64,000 nucleotides of DNA from Pseudomonas fluorescens (GTDB lineage Bacteria; Pseudomonadota; Gammaproteobacteria; Pseudomonadales; Pseudomonadaceae), in assembly GCF_000730425.1 (NCBI RefSeq), contig NZ_CP008896.1, positions 5,766,001-5,830,000 on the forward strand. Direction: 5' to 3'. Each line of letters starts with the position of its first letter. Positions within the stretch are counted from its first letter, which is position 1. Below, in pieces: positions 61,280 through 64,000 of the stretch. Under the pieces are notes generated by a model that searched no databases, was not told the DNA's origin, and was given only the letters and a program-made list of their open reading frames with translations. The translations under genes and the position numbers were made by a program.

Positions 61280-61376
61280 TTTTTTTGAAAAGTGTCTTAA
61301 TCAGCCATCGCCGGCTTTTTCAGTGCCCCATAAAAGTGCGGCCTCTTATTAATCGATGACACGGGAGCTCCGATCC

Positions 61377-61730
61377 ATGGGACGACTGACCACACACGTA
61401 CTGGACGCCGCGCACGGCTGTCCAGGTAGCGCCATCAAGGTTGAACTGTACCGCGTCGAAGGCGCGCAACTGGAGCTGGTCGCCAGCGCCCTGACCAACA
61501 GCGATGGCCGTTGCGACGCGCCGCTGCTGCAAGGTGATGACTACCGCAGTGGGGTCTACCAGTTGCAGTTCAGTGCCGGGGATTACTACCGCGCCCGTGG
61601 TGTGCAACTGCCCCAGCCAGCGTTTCTTGATGTGGTGGTGCTGCGCTTTGGCATCAGCGCCGAACAGGATCACTACCATGTACCCCTGCTGATTTCGCCT
61701 TACAGCTATTCGACCTATCGCGGTAGCTGA
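61377..61730 (+). CDS. hiuH: 5-hydroxyisourate hydrolase (transthyretin-like)
   Basis: A 117-residue periplasm- or cytosol-type HIU hydrolase, second step of urate breakdown. Catalytic His in LTTHVLD (residue about 6), Arg in the central strand region, His in DHYHVPLLISP, and the C-terminal YRGS tetrapeptide that defines the family. No signal peptide. GGAG about ten bases before the ATG. Divergent from the other urate genes and followed by its own terminator. Confidence 0.95.
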   Translation: MGRLTTHVLDAAHGCPGSAIKVELYRVEGAQLELVASALTNSDGRCDAPLLQGDDYRSGVYQLQFSAGDYYRARGVQLPQPAFLDVVVLRFGISAEQDHYHVPLLISPYSYSTYRGS

Positions 61731-61774
61731 GTCGTCACCTCGCTTCACACCCCCAAATGCTCTTCGTTGGTTTC

Positions 61775-61801
61775 GCCCGCTCACACTGCGGGCTTTTTTT
61801 T
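61775..61801 (+). terminator. Terminator of the HIU hydrolase gene
   Basis: GCCCGC-tcacact-GCGGGC stem followed by eight T. Confidence 0.9.
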
Positions 61802-61813
61802 GCCTGGGGAAAA

Positions 61814-61839
61814 GTAGGGGCGAGCAAGCTCGCTCCTAC
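61814..61839. repeat. Short REP palindrome
   Basis: GTAGGGGCGAGCAAGCTCGCTCCTAC, the same class as the core of the 31-bp inverted repeat near minE. Confidence 0.65.
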
Positions 61840-61863
61840 AGTGGGCACCAGGGCCCGGATCCC

Positions 61864-62490
61864 TTAGCCCCTGAGCAGCGACGCCGCCCCGGCGCTGCCA
61901 AACAACCCGGCACTGAAGCGGTTGAACCAGCTCTGGCCCTTGCCGGTGCGCAAATAGCGCGCCGCGCCGTGGGCTCCCAGGCCGTAGGCCAGCTTGCACA
62001 GCAGGTCCAGCACGGTCCAGGTGGCAATCATGATCAACAGCTGCGGCAGAAATGGCTGTTGGCTGCTGAGAAACTGCGGCAGGAACGCGGCGAAAAACAG
62101 AATGTCCTTGGGGTTGCTGGCACCCAGCACAAAGGCCCGGCCAAACAGCGCACGAAAGCGCGGCACGGGCGCTGCGTCCGGCACCACGGCGCCCTGGGAC
62201 GGCAGGCGTGACTGCTGCCAGCTCTGCCAGGCCAGGTAGAACAGATACAGTGCGCCGACGATCTTCAAGGCGCTGAACAACTGCTCCGACGCCAGCAACA
62301 GCGCCCCCAGGCCCAGGGCCGAGGCGCTCAGCAGGCAGATCGAGGCAAACACCCCGCCCAGAAAGGCCGGGTACGACCGGCGCAGGCCGTAGTTCAGGCT
62401 GTTGCTGATCATCAGCAGTGACAGCGGCCCCGGGATCAGAATCACGATCAAAGCAGCGCCGCTGAACAGCAGCCAGGTTTCCACGCTCAT
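61864..62490 (-). CDS. LysE-family exporter
   Basis: A 208-residue transporter with six helices; N-terminal IVILIPGPLSLLMISNSLNYGLRRS is the RhtB/LysE signature. Exports amino acids or similar metabolites. ATG at 62490. It is 63 bases after the NCS2 permease gene, with a terminator between. Confidence 0.88.
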   Translation of the reverse strand: MSVETWLLFSGAALIVILIPGPLSLLMISNSLNYGLRRSYPAFLGGVFASICLLSASALGLGALLLASEQLFSALKIVGALYLFYLAWQSWQQSRLPSQGAVVPDAAPVPRFRALFGRAFVLGASNPKDILFFAAFLPQFLSSQQPFLPQLLIMIATWTVLDLLCKLAYGLGAHGAARYLRTGKGQSWFNRFSAGLFGSAGAASLLRG

Positions 62491-62510
62491 TACATTCCTC
62501 CATACATGCA

Positions 62511-62536
62511 AAAGCCCCACCCGGAGGTGAGGCGGT
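62511..62536 (-). terminator. Terminator of the NCS2 purine permease gene
   Basis: On the minus strand CCGCCTCACC-TCCG-GGTGGGGC followed by TTTT, located 18 bases after the permease stop. Confidence 0.75.
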
Positions 62537-62553
62537 TTTCGCCGGTTTCCGAG

Positions 62554-63915
62554 TTACAGGAAGACAAACTTGGCGATGAAAATCGCGCACAGCACCCACA
62601 GGCTGATGGATATCTGCTTGTACTTGCCCGTGCCGGCCTTGAGGGCTACATACGTGATAAAGCCCAGGGCGATGCCGTCGGCGACCGAGAAGGTCAGGGG
62701 CATCATGATTGCGGTGACAATCGCCGGAATGCTGTCCGTGGCGTCGTCCCACTCGATATGGGCCATGCCGCTCATCATCAGCATTGCCACATAAATCAAC
62801 GCGCCGGCGGTGGCGTACGCAGGAATCATGCCCGCCAGTGGAGCGAAAAACATCGCCGCCACAAACAGCACGCCCACGGTCACGGCTGTCAGTCCGGTGC
62901 GCCCGCCGGCAGCCACGCCTGCGGCGCTTTCCACGTAACTGGTGACGGGCGGCACACCGACCACCGCGCCAAACACGCTGGAGGCGCTATCGGCTTTCAA
63001 GGCTCGCGAGAGGTTTTCGATCTTACCATCGGCCTTCACCAGGCCGGCGCGCTGGGCGACGCCCATCAGGGTGCCGGCGGTGTCGAACATATGCACAAAC
63101 AAGAAGGCAAACACCACGCTGATCATGCTGACGTTGAACACACCCATCACGTCCATCGCCATCCAGGTTGGTGCCAGGCTCGGCGGGGCGGCAACGATGC
63201 CCTGGTAATGCACCAGGCCCAGGCCCCAGCCGGCCAGGGTGACGGCGATGATGCTGATCAGGATCGCGCCGAATACCCGGTGGTAGCTGAGGATCGCGAT
63301 CAGCAGGAAGCAAATGGCCGCCAGCAGTGGACCTGGCTCATGCAGGGAACCGAGCTTGATCAGGGTGGCGGGGCTGGCAACGATAATGCCGGCGGTTTTC
63401 AGACCGATCACCCCCAGGAACAGACCCACCCCGGCGCCCATGGCATGGCGCAGGCTTACCGGAATGCTGTTGAGCAGCCATTCGCGGATGCGCGACAGCG
63501 TCAGGATCATGAACAGCACGCCGGAGATAAACACCGCACCCAGCGCGGTCTCCCAGGTGTAGCCCATGGTACCGACCACGGTGTAGGTAAAAAATGCATT
63601 CAAGCCCATGCCTGGCGCCAGGCCGACTGGCCAGTTGGCGTACAGGCCCATCAACAGGCAACCGAGGGCGGCAGCGATGCAGGTGGCGACAAAGGCGGCA
63701 CCGTGGTCGATGCCGGCATCGGCCATGATGTTGGGGTTGACGAAGATGATGTAGGCCATGGTGATAAACGTGGTGAGGCCGGCGATCAATTCGGTCTTCA
63801 CTGTGGTGCCATGCAAGCTGAGTTTGAACAGGCGCTCCAGCCAGCCCTGCTTTGTGGTTGAAAGATGGGGCGGACTGAGGTCCAGGGTCGGGGCGTCGGA
63901 TTTATGGCTTTCCAC
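62554..63915 (-). CDS. NCS2/AzgA-type purine permease
   Basis: A 453-residue proton symporter of the AzgA (adenine/guanine/hypoxanthine) branch. About 13 helices; signatures ELIAGLTTFITMAYIIFVNP, GMGLNAFFTYTVV, FLFVHMFDTAGTLMGVAQRAG and VVGVPPVTSYVESAAGVAAGGRTGLTA are all intact. This branch differs from the NAT-type urate permease at 55016. Start ATG at 63915 with GAGGAGT upstream. A strand-distinct transcript that completes the purine-uptake side of the region. Confidence 0.92.
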   Translation of the reverse strand: MESHKSDAPTLDLSPPHLSTTKQGWLERLFKLSLHGTTVKTELIAGLTTFITMAYIIFVNPNIMADAGIDHGAAFVATCIAAALGCLLMGLYANWPVGLAPGMGLNAFFTYTVVGTMGYTWETALGAVFISGVLFMILTLSRIREWLLNSIPVSLRHAMGAGVGLFLGVIGLKTAGIIVASPATLIKLGSLHEPGPLLAAICFLLIAILSYHRVFGAILISIIAVTLAGWGLGLVHYQGIVAAPPSLAPTWMAMDVMGVFNVSMISVVFAFLFVHMFDTAGTLMGVAQRAGLVKADGKIENLSRALKADSASSVFGAVVGVPPVTSYVESAAGVAAGGRTGLTAVTVGVLFVAAMFFAPLAGMIPAYATAGALIYVAMLMMSGMAHIEWDDATDSIPAIVTAIMMPLTFSVADGIALGFITYVALKAGTGKYKQISISLWVLCAIFIAKFVFL

Positions 63916-64000
63916 AGCAAGTACTCCTCAAGAGTTTTATTGTTATTTCCAGCGCCGGACACATGAGTGGGCAGCGGCGCTTTGAGGTACCAGCGGGCTT

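Larger units (their letters stand above)
60955..61376. other. Divergent control region puuE / HIU hydrolase
   Basis: About 420 bases without a gene. It contains two TTGTNTACAA palindromes and an old REPIN, all listed separately. Promoters for both sides of the urate cluster should lie here. Confidence 0.6.

Overview
The window reads as chromosomal DNA of a fluorescent Pseudomonas, most likely the P. fluorescens group. The evidence is high GC with Pseudomonas-type proteins throughout, many REP/REPIN palindromes of the GAGCGGGCTTGCTCGCGA and GGAGCCGGCTTGCCGGCGA types, a TonB receptor/FecR/FecI cassette, and gene neighbourhoods that (from memory, not from a search) follow P. aeruginosa PA2811-PA2817 around fadE and PA3241-PA3258 around minCDE and prc. 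There are no rRNA genes, CRISPR arrays, transposases or prophage genes.

Layout. 1-5.7 kb is an accessory redox cluster: a small catalase-like peroxidase, a LysR gene, a divergent and probably degenerate old-yellow-enzyme gene, a TetR regulator with two candidate operators, two tandem SnoaL/NTF2-like paralogs (one cytoplasmic, one exported) and a quinone oxidoreductase. 5.8-9.4 kb holds an exported M20 dipeptidase, an AlaX editing protein and a LysR regulator. 9.5-15.8 kb is the fadE block: a conserved small protein, membrane acyl-CoA dehydrogenase, transglutaminase-like protein, GST and an ABC-2 exporter pair. 16.3-22 kb contains a TDT exporter, an MFS-PlsC fusion, a guanidine-II riboswitch driving sugE/gdx, a BASS-family transporter and rdgC. 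22.1-26.9 kb has two almost identical tRNA-Val/tRNA-Asp cassettes bracketing a TonB siderophore receptor with its FecR and FecI. 27-30 kb is a membrane-anchored catalase-fold protein overlapping a RoxA-like di-heme cytochrome.

30.3-38.2 kb holds an FKBP lipoprotein, a possible sRNA, a YkvA protein, a small XRE/Sel1 operon, an EAL-CBS-GGDEF protein, the Prc protease and a PIG3-like oxidoreductase. 38.3-44.7 kb is an ABC uptake operon (binding protein, two permeases, ATPase) with a HAD phosphatase and an alkaline-phosphatase-fold hydrolase, controlled by a divergent HutC-type GntR regulator; it looks made for a phosphonate or phosphoester. 44.7-53.8 kb holds a mechanosensitive channel, a 58-aa membrane protein, apeB, an RluA-type synthase, minCDE, a lipid A acyltransferase and a patatin. 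53.8-63.9 kb is purine catabolism: Tsx/OmpK porin, urate/xanthine permease, PuuD urate oxidase, ureidoglycolate lyase, allantoicase, OHCU decarboxylase, PuuE allantoinase, divergent HIU hydrolase, then a LysE exporter and an NCS2 purine permease. Together these give every step from urate uptake to glyoxylate plus urea.

The strongest non-coding signals are the guanidine-II riboswitch, matched GntR operators at two loci, 39-bp perfect REPIN arms, a 31-bp perfect inverted repeat after minE, and a hairpin made of two facing DnaA-box sequences.
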